Source: Verrucomicrobiota bacterium (GTDB lineage Bacteria; Chlamydiota; Chlamydiia; Chlamydiales; JAEYWL01). From it: DNA of 31,421 nt. The DNA is taken from NCBI GenBank assembly GCA_023428915.1, contig JAEYWL010000089.1, positions 1 through 31,421 of the forward strand, read 5' to 3'. The position numbers were made by a program, and so were the translations under genes. Shown piece after piece: positions 1 to 8,476 of the stretch (position 1 is the stretch's first letter; every line of letters begins with the position of its first letter). The notes below the pieces were generated by a model. It was given only the letters and a program-made list of their open reading frames with translations, was not told the origin of the DNA and did not search any database.

Positions 1-438
1 GGCCAAGTCACGACTTGGCTCTTCGGGACTTATCCTTTCACTTGTCAAGTTCGGCAATGTTCAAGCGTGATTTAGGGGCGCAACTTGGGTTTTAAGCCTT
101 GGAAATACGAAATAACTTTGGGAAACTTAGCCGCAGTAAGTTTAGTTCGGTTTTGCATAACATGATAATGCGCTTTTAAAAAAACGGCTTTTGGGGAAAG
201 GGTTTTATAGATTTCTTCTTTTTTCAGTTTTGGTTAGGCATTTCCTAAGGTTAAGGGCTTCCCTTGTAAGCATCATAGCTTGAGACAATGTTGTATAATG
301 TTTTGACTGCACCATATTGTAAATTTATATAGATGTCTTCGGCGGTTTAGACAATAGATACTATAGATACTATTGAGAATTTGCTAAATTTATGTCTTTT
401 CCTAACTTGTGCCAATTAGTGCTGTTTGAGTGCTTTAA
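1..438. other. Intergenic region at window edge
   Basis: No convincing gene is seen in these 438 bases. They hold a perfect 8-bp palindrome at 2-19 (GCCAAGTC, two-base centre, GACTTGGC), a 27-base motif at 69-95 that recurs inverted at the other end of the window, and a 9-bp tandem duplication (ATAGATACT twice, 354-371). The stretch lies downstream of the minus-strand hemW-like gene and probably contains its 3' end and the right part of a palindromic element cut by the window edge. No clear rho-independent terminator was seen for hemW. Confidence 0.6.
69..95 (+). repeat. Terminal motif of a palindromic repeat element (left window edge copy)
   Basis: The sequence begins GATTTAGGGG and ends CAACTTGGGTTTTAA. 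The reverse complement of 31292-31317 is the same apart from one missing base and one substitution. The outer bases (CAACTTGGGTTTTAA) resemble the ends of the two internal elements (CAAGTCGGGTTTTAA at 7144-7157 and nearby). I read it as the right end of an element whose left part lies outside the window. That family assignment is inference; the inverted match is seen directly. Confidence 0.65.
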
Positions 439-1596
439 TCAGCAAAGCTCTGCAGCGACAGTGTCGTAAAAGAGAATACCGCGGGCAGTTAGCTGCAACC
501 TATCTTGCTTGCAGGTTAACAAACCCTGCCGGGTTAGTGTTTCGATAGCGGTTAGGGTTTCTTGTTCAAGAGGGCCGTGTTGTTGTATAAAATGTGAAAG
601 ACCTACACCCGCTAGTAAGCGCAGATGAATAGCCAGTAGTTCACATTTACGGGCGTTCGGCTCCAATGCATCAAGTGTAGTAACAGGAGACTCTCCTTGT
701 TCTAACAGTTTTACATAGCGGTTAATATTGGCGATGTTGGCAAAACGCATTCCTTCAAAAAAGCTGTAAGCCGAGGGGCCAAATCCAAAAAAAGGCCTTC
801 CCGTCCAATAGCCGGTATTGTGCTTTGCCATATAGGATGGCTTAGCAAAAGCGGAGATTTCATATTGGATAAAACCGGCTTTCTGCAAGATTTGCTGCGC
901 CATGCGGTACATCTCGCCGCTGTCTTCCGGCGCTGGCAAACGGGGAGCAAGAATATCGCGTTTTTTGTAAAACAGGGTATGGGGCTCGATAGTTAAGTTG
1001 TAAATGCTGATATGTTTAATTGGCAGGCTGACAGCTGTTTGCAGGGTATATTGCCATTGCTCTAGCGTTTGTTCCGGAAGGTCATACATCAAGTCGATAG
1101 AGAGATTGTCAATTCCGGCCTGTTTAGCAAGGTGCACTGCTTCAAGAGCTCTTTCAGCAGAGTGCAGGCGGTTTAACTCTAACAATTGTTCAGGAATCAG
1201 CGACTGGACGCCAATACTTAGTCTATTCACGCCGGCCTGTCGATAGGACTTCGCCGTTTCAATAGAAACATCCTCTGGATTAGCTTCCAAAGTGACCTCG
1301 CAGTTTTTTGATAAGCCTGCTTGAGAGGCCCATTCGATAACTTGTCCAAGGCGTTCGGGGCCAAACAGATAAGGTGTGCCGCCTCCAAAATAGAGACTAA
1401 AAGGGGAGTAGTGCTGAATTTGCGGCAGCCTTGCCTGCCACTCCAGTCGTAATCCGCGAAAAAGCCGTTCTTTGAAAAATTCTTTGTCCGGTATTACATA
1501 AAAATGGCAATAATGGCACTTTTGTGCACAAAAGGGGAGGTGGAAGTAGAGACTGAGCTCTGGGCCAGTCTCTGCTTCCCAAAAAGCTTCTACCAT
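439..1596 (-). CDS. hemW: Radical SAM heme chaperone HemW (HemN-like)
   Basis: The 385-residue product is a radical-SAM enzyme of the HemN/HemW family. The 4Fe-4S cluster motif C23-x3-C27-x2-C30 lies in the LYFHLPFCAQKCHYC stretch, and the SAM-binding GGGTP motif is at residues 71-75. HemW proteins are about 380 residues and have an HxPFCxxxCxYCxF signature like this one, whereas true oxygen-independent coproporphyrinogen oxidases (HemN) are nearer 450 residues, so a heme chaperone is favoured over HemN. HemW is thought to bind heme and deliver it to membrane respiratory enzymes. The start codon overlaps the stop of the upstream gene (ATGGTAG, 7-base overlap), which suggests translational coupling. 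The nearby CcsA-type gene fits a heme and cytochrome theme. Confidence is high for the family and good for HemW rather than HemN. Confidence 0.9.
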   Translation of the reverse strand: MVEAFWEAETGPELSLYFHLPFCAQKCHYCHFYVIPDKEFFKERLFRGLRLEWQARLPQIQHYSPFSLYFGGGTPYLFGPERLGQVIEWASQAGLSKNCEVTLEANPEDVSIETAKSYRQAGVNRLSIGVQSLIPEQLLELNRLHSAERALEAVHLAKQAGIDNLSIDLMYDLPEQTLEQWQYTLQTAVSLPIKHISIYNLTIEPHTLFYKKRDILAPRLPAPEDSGEMYRMAQQILQKAGFIQYEISAFAKPSYMAKHNTGYWTGRPFFGFGPSAYSFFEGMRFANIANINRYVKLLEQGESPVTTLDALEPNARKCELLAIHLRLLAGVGLSHFIQQHGPLEQETLTAIETLTRQGLLTCKQDRLQLTARGILFYDTVAAELC

Positions 1597-2084
1597 ATGT
1601 CGGCATCAGGATCCACTATACCGCCGCGCCTCCAGCGGTTGCGATCGCTAAAGTAGGATTCATCTTCCTCTTTATCATCATCAGCATCGGTATTATCGTC
1701 GGCTTCTCCAGCTTCTTCGTCATCGTCATCGCGTTCCTCAATAACGGAAGTAGTGGATTCAATCATATCTGAATCATTATCAAAGCCTGAGTCGGAAAAA
1801 CCTACGCCGCTCTCCCCGATATCGATATCTGGTATGGTGGGCATTTCTGCGTAGCCTGTACGTGAAGGCGAGCGTTTAGGCGCTACATACTCTTCTGTTT
1901 CACCGCTTTCACGGAGGAACTGTAAACGCTCTTTCTCTTCTTCGATTTTAGCTTTTACAGCAACAATCTCTTCCTTGTGTTTTTCAACATCTTTTTTAGG
2001 TACGAGGCCTAGCTTTAACCATTGCTCGAGGTCATTTAATTCAATTTCTAATTTCTTCAAACGTTCACTTTTTATGGGTCTCAT
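1590..2084 (-). CDS. Small acidic coiled-coil protein, unknown function
   Basis: This 164-residue protein is not assigned to a known family. Residues 5-60 are rich in Lys, Glu and Leu in a heptad-like pattern and should form a helix or coiled coil. Residues 85-115 are Ser/Gly/Asp rich and probably disordered. Residues 117-143 are almost entirely Asp and Glu. The tail ends in a basic RNRWRRGG patch and DADIW. There is no signal peptide or membrane segment. Its stop overlaps the hemW start by 7 bases, so the two are very likely co-translated. Chlamydiae also have a small hypothetical gene next to a hemN-like gene, from memory, but I could not confirm homology. It follows the CcsA-type gene after an 89-base gap. 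Confidence 0.8.
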   Translation of the reverse strand: MRPIKSERLKKLEIELNDLEQWLKLGLVPKKDVEKHKEEIVAVKAKIEEEKERLQFLRESGETEEYVAPKRSPSRTGYAEMPTIPDIDIGESGVGFSDSGFDNDSDMIESTTSVIEERDDDDEEAGEADDNTDADDDKEEDESYFSDRNRWRRGGIVDPDADIW

Positions 2085-2173
2085 TCCTGGTAATCCTGGG
2101 GGTTACTTGGTTCATTTAAGAGGTGCGGCAAGTTACCGATCAACGTCGTAACTATACAAAAAATCCAATTGTT

Positions 2174-4099
2174 TCAAATCCAATTTTTACGCTTTTTCAT
2201 GCTAATGCTCCAAAAAATCATGAGTATCATAAAGAGGAGCTCAATTAAGGTGAAGCAAAAATAATAAAAAACCCCGCCTGAACCGAATCCATAGCTATGC
2301 AATCCTGTTCCAAGGATGTAGTTAACCCCATACCAGGTGAAAGTAATCGCTTGAAAGCCGATGATGCCTCCGATGCAGAGGCCAAAATTGGCTACTTTTT
2401 TGAAAGTGTAGGCATGGATAACCATTAGGTATACGCAAATGGATATGAAAGCCCATGACTCTTTGGGATCCCAGTCCCAGAATCGCCCCCAGCTTTCTGC
2501 AGCCCAGACACCGCCTAATATGGTGCCGGGAATCAGTAAAGCCACTCCAACATACATGCTCTGCAAAGCGGCTTTAGCTAGAATGCGGTTAGGTTCCTTG
2601 CTGAAATAAGTTTCCAGCAAACAAATGTGGCAAAGCAAGGCATTCACCAGGAATATGCCATAGCTGGCCACTATCATGAGAACATGGATAGCAAGCCAGT
2701 AATTAGAATTTAACACAGCCTGAACATTCTCCAGCTGGTTTTCCATGCCCAAAGCAAAGGGAATTAATAATAAGCCTGCGCCCCCTAAAGATCCGGCAAG
2801 TAAGATCCTGTTGTCCTTATAGAAGCAATAAAGCACTTGTGAAATTCCAGCTGCAATCCAGGGGACGTAGATAATGGTTTCAAACATATTGGAGACAGGC
2901 GGTCTTCCTAAAATTAAGCTTCGCAGCAGCAATACAGCGCCATTGCATATCCAGCCAAGCAAGAGGAGGGATGCGCCCATACCTATGGCAATGCGTTGTT
3001 TTAGAGTAATTCCAAGCAGAACTGCAATCGCCGCCAAGAAATAACAAACTGCTGTAATTTCAATCCAAGGGTACTTGTAATAGAGGTATTCGTAATAGAT
3101 TTGCTGTTGTGTCGGGTATATGGGGTGTTTTTTTTGATAGGCAGCATAGGCGCTTTGCAAGCGCCCGGCCAGTTCTTCAAGCGGCGAATCATCTGCGGGT
3201 TGCTTTTGCGCAGCTTGAAAAGCATGTTTAATAGCGGTGTAATCCACATGCGAATAGGCGCTGATATTCTGAGGGGGGAGGTTCGCGAGCGGAATCCAGG
3301 CGCCATGGGTTTGATTGCCTGGAATAAGCAGCAAGGCAGCATCTTCCCTTAAGGCTTGTTCTGATGGCAGTTTTCGTTTATTTTGCAAAAGCAGCGCTGC
3401 TGAAAGCGGATGCACCCGTCCCTGGTAATAGGTAGGGGTAAGTTCATATGCCGTTGCTGCCTCAAGACCCTCTTGAAGGGAAAGTACAGGGGCAAAGATA
3501 AGCAGCCATTTAAGGGTGTTTTTATGGGGTTTTCCAAACAAGCCTGTAAACCAATGTGCAAAAAATAATAGGGCCGGAAATAAAAAAAACCAAATGCTGC
3601 CAACAATAGCCAGTAGTATTTTCTCAGGAATCAGGAAGGTTGCAGCCCCCACCTTTACCCCTGCTATATAAGTAAGTATAGCTCCAGACGCACCTGATAG
3701 CGAAGCCAGAACCCATCTGCCATTGAACCAGCTAAGGGAATGGTTTAAGCTCATTGCAAAAAGAACCCAAATGCTGCTGATCCAAATAGGGGCAAGCCAA
3801 GGGAAATATGTGTATTCACCGGCATATTGTATGATGCCTGTTAAACTATACACTGTATCTAAACAAGTGCCAAAAAGGGTGACTATCGTAATTAGGCAAA
3901 TTTCCTGCACGCGTTCCTTAACCAGGTAAAGATGAATTGCGAGCAGGATCAGGACCACGAAAGCTCCGTCAAATGGTCTTCCTGCGCTTGCCTGCTTTAA
4001 GCAAACACCCCAGCCGAAATAAAAAAACGCAAAGTTGATAATTCTTAAGAACCAGCGTTTGGTTTTGGCTGTTATCCTGGTTTTTTGTCCTGCTTCCAT
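2174..4099 (-). CDS. ccsA: CcsA/ResC-type cytochrome c assembly protein with N-terminal DUF2878-like domain
   Basis: The 641-residue membrane protein has two recognisable parts. Residues about 18-190 hold several hydrophobic segments and resemble DUF2878 (NFAFFYFGWGVC near the start, then HSLSWF and a Gly/Ala-rich segment). Residues about 345-640 are a CcsA/ResC/CcmF-type domain with PPVSNMFET and the tryptophan-rich WWD motif at about 529-549 (ESWGRFWDWDPKESW), followed by GTGLHSYGFGSGG. The WWD segment presents heme in this family, which handles and attaches heme during cytochrome c maturation at the outer face of the inner membrane. Between them, about 205-340, is a soluble stretch containing YYQGRVHPL, like the extracytoplasmic linker GR-x-xPL found in CcsA proteins of Bacteroidetes. 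The 5' end overlaps the upstream gene by 28 bases. The WWD domain is certain; the DUF2878 assignment is from memory of the family. Confidence 0.85.
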   Translation of the reverse strand: MEAGQKTRITAKTKRWFLRIINFAFFYFGWGVCLKQASAGRPFDGAFVVLILLAIHLYLVKERVQEICLITIVTLFGTCLDTVYSLTGIIQYAGEYTYFPWLAPIWISSIWVLFAMSLNHSLSWFNGRWVLASLSGASGAILTYIAGVKVGAATFLIPEKILLAIVGSIWFFLFPALLFFAHWFTGLFGKPHKNTLKWLLIFAPVLSLQEGLEAATAYELTPTYYQGRVHPLSAALLLQNKRKLPSEQALREDAALLLIPGNQTHGAWIPLANLPPQNISAYSHVDYTAIKHAFQAAQKQPADDSPLEELAGRLQSAYAAYQKKHPIYPTQQQIYYEYLYYKYPWIEITAVCYFLAAIAVLLGITLKQRIAIGMGASLLLLGWICNGAVLLLRSLILGRPPVSNMFETIIYVPWIAAGISQVLYCFYKDNRILLAGSLGGAGLLLIPFALGMENQLENVQAVLNSNYWLAIHVLMIVASYGIFLVNALLCHICLLETYFSKEPNRILAKAALQSMYVGVALLIPGTILGGVWAAESWGRFWDWDPKESWAFISICVYLMVIHAYTFKKVANFGLCIGGIIGFQAITFTWYGVNYILGTGLHSYGFGSGGVFYYFCFTLIELLFMILMIFWSISMKKRKNWI

Positions 4100-4611
4100 T
4101 TTCTTGTTCGGCTAAAAGGTAGTAAAAGAAGGTATTTACAAGTGCGATATAAGAGAATGCCGATAAACATGCCGATGATGGCGTAGCATAATCCCTCAAG
4201 GCTAAAGCTGAACCCAGGTACAAAATCGCGATAGGCGGCTTGCGCAATGTCAAACTGCAAACTGCGCAAAAAAATAAGTGGTTTAGCATAGAACGGAGCT
4301 TGCTCCAATGTTATATGGGCTTGTTGCAGTACAGTAAAACGCTCGACAAGATTTTCCATTAACAAGCCCTGATTGGTAAAGTCGGTATCGCTGCTCTGTA
4401 GAAACTTAACGATGTATTCATGGACGGTTTTTCCGGAAAGCGCTGCGATCTGCTCTATTTTATGGACCTGGAGCGCTAACTCTTCCGCATGGCCTGCCAG
4501 CCGTTGTGTGTATTGCTGAAAAAATTCAGGCAATTGCGAAAATAGCAATACGCCAAGCAAGGCAAAGATCCGGTCTAAAAAAGTATCAATAATGTTTATT
4601 ATGGTGGTCAT
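4072..4611 (-). CDS. DUF2937-like membrane protein
   Basis: The 179-residue protein has one N-terminal hydrophobic segment (about 8-25), a soluble helical middle and a C-terminal hydrophobic segment (about 136-162) followed by a basic tail (SRTRKWKQDKK). The LPEFFQQYTQRLAGHAEE stretch near residues 27-44 and the overall length match DUF2937 as I remember it. Its biochemical role is unknown. It overlaps the transporter gene upstream (26 bases) and the CcsA-type gene downstream (28 bases), so it is probably translationally coupled to both, and a role in membrane metal or heme handling is possible but only inferred from position. Confidence 0.75.
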   Translation of the reverse strand: MTTIINIIDTFLDRIFALLGVLLFSQLPEFFQQYTQRLAGHAEELALQVHKIEQIAALSGKTVHEYIVKFLQSSDTDFTNQGLLMENLVERFTVLQQAHITLEQAPFYAKPLIFLRSLQFDIAQAAYRDFVPGFSFSLEGLCYAIIGMFIGILLYRTCKYLLLLPFSRTRKWKQDKKPG

Positions 4612-5542
4612 TTGGATAATAGGGTTCTACATGTACAATTACATCGCGGACAGCAGGCCAGCCTTTTTGAATTTCAGCGCGCACTTGCTGCGTAATCTCA
4701 TGGGCCTTTTCTACACTCATTTTAGGGTCGACTTCAATATCAATGTTGATATGGGCATCTGGTCCGGACATTTGAATCTGCAATTTTTCACTGCCTAATA
4801 CCCCATGAACTTTTGAAACAATCCGCCGGACTTTGTCAAAATACAGTTTTTCGGGAGTTCTGTCTACGATTTGATGAAAATTACTGCGGGCCCCATTAAA
4901 ACCTAAGATAATCATGAATAGAGAAATACCCATGGCTCCGAAGTTATCAAAGGCACGGCTAGCAGCAGGATAGAAGAATGAAACCGATAGCGCTAAGGCA
5001 GCGATTAGGCTATTCAAAGCATCGACACGAAAATGGACAGCATCAGCTGCCAAAGCAGGGCTGTTGTTCGCTTTTGCAGTGCGCATCAGGTAGCGGTAGC
5101 AGATTTCCAATAAGATGACTGCTGCAAAAGGAATAAGCCAGACAAAAGGGTTAAGGGGTAGCTGCTCTGGATGTTTGCCAAAATCAAATGCTTGCTGCAC
5201 TAGCGTAAAGACCCCTACAAGTACCAGTAAAATTCCCAGTTGCAAGCCGGCCAGCGGCTCAAAGCGGCCATGTCCAAAGGGATGGTTTTTATCCGGCGGC
5301 CGCGCTGCAAACTTAATGCTAAAGTAAAGCACAAGGGTAGCTGCTATATCTATAGAAGTGGCTAAGGCATCAAGCAATAAAGCAGAGCTCTCAAACCATG
5401 CCCAGCCAATCAACTCAGCAATTGCAATCAGAATACGAATATTGATGCCAAAAGTTATGGATGTTGTAAGTTCCTCGCGGCGCTTGCGCCGAGCTTGCTG
5501 AACGGAAGGCGGAGGCTTGACTGGATCTGGAAATTTCGCCAT
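4586..5542 (-). CDS. Cation diffusion facilitator (CDF) family metal transporter
   Basis: The 318-residue protein has the CDF layout of about six membrane segments followed by a C-terminal cytosolic domain of about 85 residues. Diagnostic features are DALATSID in segment 2, HPFGHGRFE after it, and DAVHFRVDALNS in segment 5. The D-x(n)-D and H-x3-D residues should form the transport metal site, and the HxxxD pair is typical of Zn-type carriers. These proteins export divalent metals (Zn, Fe, Co, Mn) by proton antiport. The metal cannot be told from sequence. The C-terminal domain ends in a His-rich tail (HVEPYYPNDHHNKHY), which may bind metal. The gene starts 6 bases after the upstream gene and overlaps the next by 26 bases. 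Confidence 0.9.
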   Translation of the reverse strand: MAKFPDPVKPPPSVQQARRKRREELTTSITFGINIRILIAIAELIGWAWFESSALLLDALATSIDIAATLVLYFSIKFAARPPDKNHPFGHGRFEPLAGLQLGILLVLVGVFTLVQQAFDFGKHPEQLPLNPFVWLIPFAAVILLEICYRYLMRTAKANNSPALAADAVHFRVDALNSLIAALALSVSFFYPAASRAFDNFGAMGISLFMIILGFNGARSNFHQIVDRTPEKLYFDKVRRIVSKVHGVLGSEKLQIQMSGPDAHINIDIEVDPKMSVEKAHEITQQVRAEIQKGWPAVRDVIVHVEPYYPNDHHNKHY

Positions 5543-5548
5543 AAGTTT

Positions 5549-6892
5549 TTACTGCTTGCCTGTATTGCCATTCGTGGGCCCAGATTTATTTGGCGTAAAA
5601 TACCAGTCGCTTATCGAAGTATAGGTGTCTATAATAGTAGAATAAGCTAAGTTAATTGCAGAACCGCCAAGATCTTTTACAGTTGTAGCAGCAATAGAAA
5701 GCTTTTGCGCATTTGTAATAGGCATCCCTTTATTTTCATGTGCAATAATTTTTAAACAATTCAAGTACCCTTCTGTTTCCTTCAGTCTCGCAGTGATGCG
5801 CTCTCTGGTTTTTTCCAGCATCAATAGGGCAATATGCGCTTCAGCATGTATTTGAGAGCTACTATCAAAATTTTCCTTAGTCCCTTCCAATTCCTCTTTT
5901 TTTACATTTTTAATGTCTTGAGCCCAATTGCCTTCGTAAGCATTAAGTTGTGCTTCTTCTTCGAGCTTTCTTTTATATTTACTTATCGCTTGTGCTTCTA
6001 ATAATTTCTTTAATTTGTTTTGAAGATTTTCAAATTCAACTTTTCTCGCTTCCCAAAGTTTTTTTACTTTTTCTTCCCTTGTTAAGACTGCTCTATCCTG
6101 GAAAGCAGAGTCGACTGTAACCATATTATTTATCACATCTACTTCCAGGCGTAAATTTTCTTTTAGCACTAAAAGTGCAGCAAACGCACGAAAAAGCGCG
6201 GTAATATGAGAGTCCTTGATGCTGGCTTTGGGAGTGGGGAGTCCTTCATAGGCGATTTTCGCATGAGTGGCAAGGTTTTCATCCCACAAAGTCCCAAAAT
6301 TTGTATTAAATATTCCAAGTTCAGGGGTAATTAAGTCTTTTAAGCGTCGATCGGTTTCATCTTTTATCTTCTCGAATTTCAATTTATGAAATTCAATTTG
6401 ACAAGGTGCTGTGCCAAGTTGCTTGTCAAATTCCATTTCACGATCTGTTCTGACTATAATAGCATTAATTCCATTTGGATTTTTAACCCTTGAATCTCTT
6501 TGCTGCAGTGCAGCGATATCTTCCTTCCAATTATCTGCCACCCTGTCGATTAATTTTTTTAAGCTCTCTTCTAAATGCCGCAAAATTTGACCATCCAGGT
6601 GCAGGCGCAAGTTAGCCCGATAAAGTTGAGGAGCGAGCACTCTGGACGCAACCGAAGCTTTTACATAGGCTTCAATTGTAATAGCTTCTCTCAATAGCAC
6701 AGCCATAGATAGCAAGTGAATTGGAGCCCATTTAAATTCTTCAAGATTGGACTTTTGCACAGTCTCAGTCATAAAGTCTATGAAGACATTGTCCTGAAAT
6801 ACTCCATCTTTGAAAGTTAAAGGCTGACCAAGAGGTTGTAAAAACCAGGGTTTAGCTAAAATTACAGCGGAATAAGCGGCCGAAGCGTCCAT
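5549..6892 (-). CDS. Unknown protein with central coiled coil
   Basis: The 447-residue product is not recognised. There is no clear signal peptide. Residues about 50-130 look helical and 270-345 are very Lys/Glu rich (REEKVKKLWEARKVEFENLQ region), a likely coiled coil. Residues 350-385 form a further helix and the tail (GPTNGNTGKQ) is flexible. A good ribosome binding site, GAGGAAA, precedes the ATG at 6892 by about 6 bases. It is the first gene of the minus-strand string and lies just outside the 181-bp palindrome. Its style resembles the unknown genes on the other side of that palindrome more than the transporter downstream. Function unknown; effector or structural roles are possible. Confidence 0.75.
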   Translation of the reverse strand: MDASAAYSAVILAKPWFLQPLGQPLTFKDGVFQDNVFIDFMTETVQKSNLEEFKWAPIHLLSMAVLLREAITIEAYVKASVASRVLAPQLYRANLRLHLDGQILRHLEESLKKLIDRVADNWKEDIAALQQRDSRVKNPNGINAIIVRTDREMEFDKQLGTAPCQIEFHKLKFEKIKDETDRRLKDLITPELGIFNTNFGTLWDENLATHAKIAYEGLPTPKASIKDSHITALFRAFAALLVLKENLRLEVDVINNMVTVDSAFQDRAVLTREEKVKKLWEARKVEFENLQNKLKKLLEAQAISKYKRKLEEEAQLNAYEGNWAQDIKNVKKEELEGTKENFDSSSQIHAEAHIALLMLEKTRERITARLKETEGYLNCLKIIAHENKGMPITNAQKLSIAATTVKDLGGSAINLAYSTIIDTYTSISDWYFTPNKSGPTNGNTGKQ

Positions 6893-6977
6893 AACATTTT
6901 CCTCAGTAGTATTGACCTATCCGTGAGTATATTCAAAAAGAGATTCTAATGCCAGCTCTGATTCCAGAAACCTGGCC

Positions 6978-7158
6978 TTTAAACCCAACTTGCTACCTTA
7001 TAATAAGTCATATTCGAAAGTTTTTTCTCTCTAAGAGCTCGCAAAAATCAGTGGGCCATATTATTAATATGGCCCACTGATTTTCAAGGCTTCGTGCGAG
7101 CTCTTAGAGGAAAAGAAATCGAATCTGACTCTTAGAAGGTAGCAAGTCGGGTTTTAAA
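6978..7158. repeat. 181-bp palindromic repeat element (MITE-like), intact copy
   Basis: The left arm begins TTTAAACCCAACTTGCTACC and the right arm ends with its imperfect complement (GGTAGCAAGTCGGGTTTTAAA). Matching continues inward through TTCGAA/TTCGAT and CTAAGAGCTCGC/GCGAGCTCTTAG to a central perfect palindrome (7044-7084), so nearly the whole element can fold into one hairpin. The left 60 bases recur at 25193-25257. It has no coding capacity, so it would need a transposase supplied in trans if it is mobile. It separates the divergent genes at 6892 and 7304. Confidence 0.85.
7044..7084. repeat. Perfect 20-bp palindrome at the centre of the repeat element
   Basis: Twenty bases (AAAATCAGTGGGCCATATTA) are followed by a single T and then the exact reverse complement. 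It would form a strong hairpin in RNA with A- and T-runs at its base on both strands, so it could also act as a two-way transcription terminator between the divergent genes. The shorter copy at 25193 lacks this centre. Confidence 0.9.
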
Positions 7159-7303
7159 TAATTTCTTCTGTTTAGCAATAAAACATTTTTTGAAAATAAA
7201 ATTAATTATGCAAAGGGCATTTTAATAAAATTTAATACAATATTTAAGAGGACATAACAGAACAGTAATATATTAAAGAAAGTAAGTTATATAAGAGTTT
7301 GTT

Positions 7304-8317
7304 ATGGATGCACAAAATACTATTAAATTGCCTGAAAGTAAATTTATTCAATTGCCTGAATGTGAAGGGGAATTGCCAGAACTTCACACCATTGTCACTT
7401 ATAAAGGACGAGACTATAGTTATGAAGGTTGCGACACAAAACAAAAACATGCGAAAAAGCGAGAGGTTTTTTTAGTAAAAATTGAAGAAAATGCAAAAAA
7501 ATCTGCTCAGCTTCCTAAAAGTCATAAAAAAAGTGCCATTAATAATGAGAAAACCGCTCAGGAAGTTAAAAGAGAATCTGCTGGGACTGTATCAAATGCC
7601 AAAGCCAGGGGCAAACAGGAGATCTTAGAGTTCAAAGCAGCCGGGGGCAACCTCTCTATCACAACTAAAGGATCAGATTTGGGTGTAAAGATCGCCTCCG
7701 AGCTTCTTTACGGCTCCAATGAAAGCATGCCTAAGGCGGGGGAAGCTTCTTCTTCATCTTCTTCAGCTGCAGTAGAAGTAGTTCGCCAGGAACCTCATGA
7801 GCTCTATGCAAAATACCTGCAAGAATTGTCAAGCGATACAAGTCAGGCAGTACCGGAGAGAAATTTTAAAGCCTATAGGCAAAATTGCGTACGCCATCAT
7901 CCTCCAATTGCTATTTTTAGTAAGCTGGATAGCTTGATTAAAAATATTTTCTTCAGTGAAAAACTCGATTCTGTACAGGTATTGGTGCCTTTAAAAGTTT
8001 TAGAAACCGGTCGAAAGGGTAGCCCTCGTATTTGCGAAAAAAACGTATTGGAAATCGGATTGAATGAAGACGGAAAAGCAATACATGTATTTTTACGTGA
8101 AGTAAAGAATCAAGAAGAGTATGACAAGTACCGCGAACTCAAGGGCAAACCTTTAAAAACAATTTCAGAAGCAAAACTAAAAATAAAAAAAGAAAATGCC
8201 ATAATACAGGTAACAAGATCTAAAATAGAAAGAGCAGAAAAAAACAAACTGCATTTATTCAGTTTCGATTTAGATAAAATTCCTAGGCAGTGGACTCTCT
8301 ATCAAAAAAATCCCTAA
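7304..8317 (+). CDS. Family A protein 1, unknown function
   Basis: This 337-residue protein is the shortest of three paralogs in the window (others at 8477 and 11473). The N-terminus (1-60) contains YKGRDYSYEG, matched by YNGVTYSYPA in the 11473 protein. A KAAGGNLS motif is at 111-118 and a serine run at 149-154. The conserved C-terminal domain (about 163-337) has RNFKAYR with HHPP (198-201), VLVPLKV, KNVLEIGL, YRELKGK and a final RQWTLYQKNP. The domain looks mixed alpha/beta and ends exactly at the C-terminus. There is no signal peptide or membrane segment. Only a weak AAGAG precedes the ATG. I do not recognise the fold; a secreted host-interaction role would be a guess. Confidence 0.8.
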   Translation: MDAQNTIKLPESKFIQLPECEGELPELHTIVTYKGRDYSYEGCDTKQKHAKKREVFLVKIEENAKKSAQLPKSHKKSAINNEKTAQEVKRESAGTVSNAKARGKQEILEFKAAGGNLSITTKGSDLGVKIASELLYGSNESMPKAGEASSSSSSAAVEVVRQEPHELYAKYLQELSSDTSQAVPERNFKAYRQNCVRHHPPIAIFSKLDSLIKNIFFSEKLDSVQVLVPLKVLETGRKGSPRICEKNVLEIGLNEDGKAIHVFLREVKNQEEYDKYRELKGKPLKTISEAKLKIKKENAIIQVTRSKIERAEKNKLHLFSFDLDKIPRQWTLYQKNP

Positions 8318-8404
8318 TTTTTAAGCATTGATTGTCAAATTCTCAAGTTTTGAATGTGTTTTCGGTAGTAGCTATTCCTTCTAAACAAAACTAGATGTAT
8401 TAAT

Positions 8405-8458
8405 AAATAAAATTTTATTTACTAATAATAAATATAAATATATAATAATTATATATTT
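8405..8458. repeat. Two perfect AT-only palindromes upstream of family A protein 2
   Basis: AAATAAAATTTTATTT (8405-8420) is self-complementary, and AAATATATAAT, A, ATTATATATTT (8436-8458) has 11-bp perfect arms. They sit in the very AT-rich 159-base gap before the gene at 8477. They may act as a weak terminator for the preceding gene or as an AT-rich promoter or protein-binding region. Low-complexity chance palindromes cannot be excluded. Confidence 0.45.
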
Positions 8459-8476
8459 AATTATTTGGTTGTTGTT

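Noticed and set aside
354..371. 9-bp tandem repeat as a possible start of a CRISPR or satellite array
   Set aside because: Only two units and no spacer structure.
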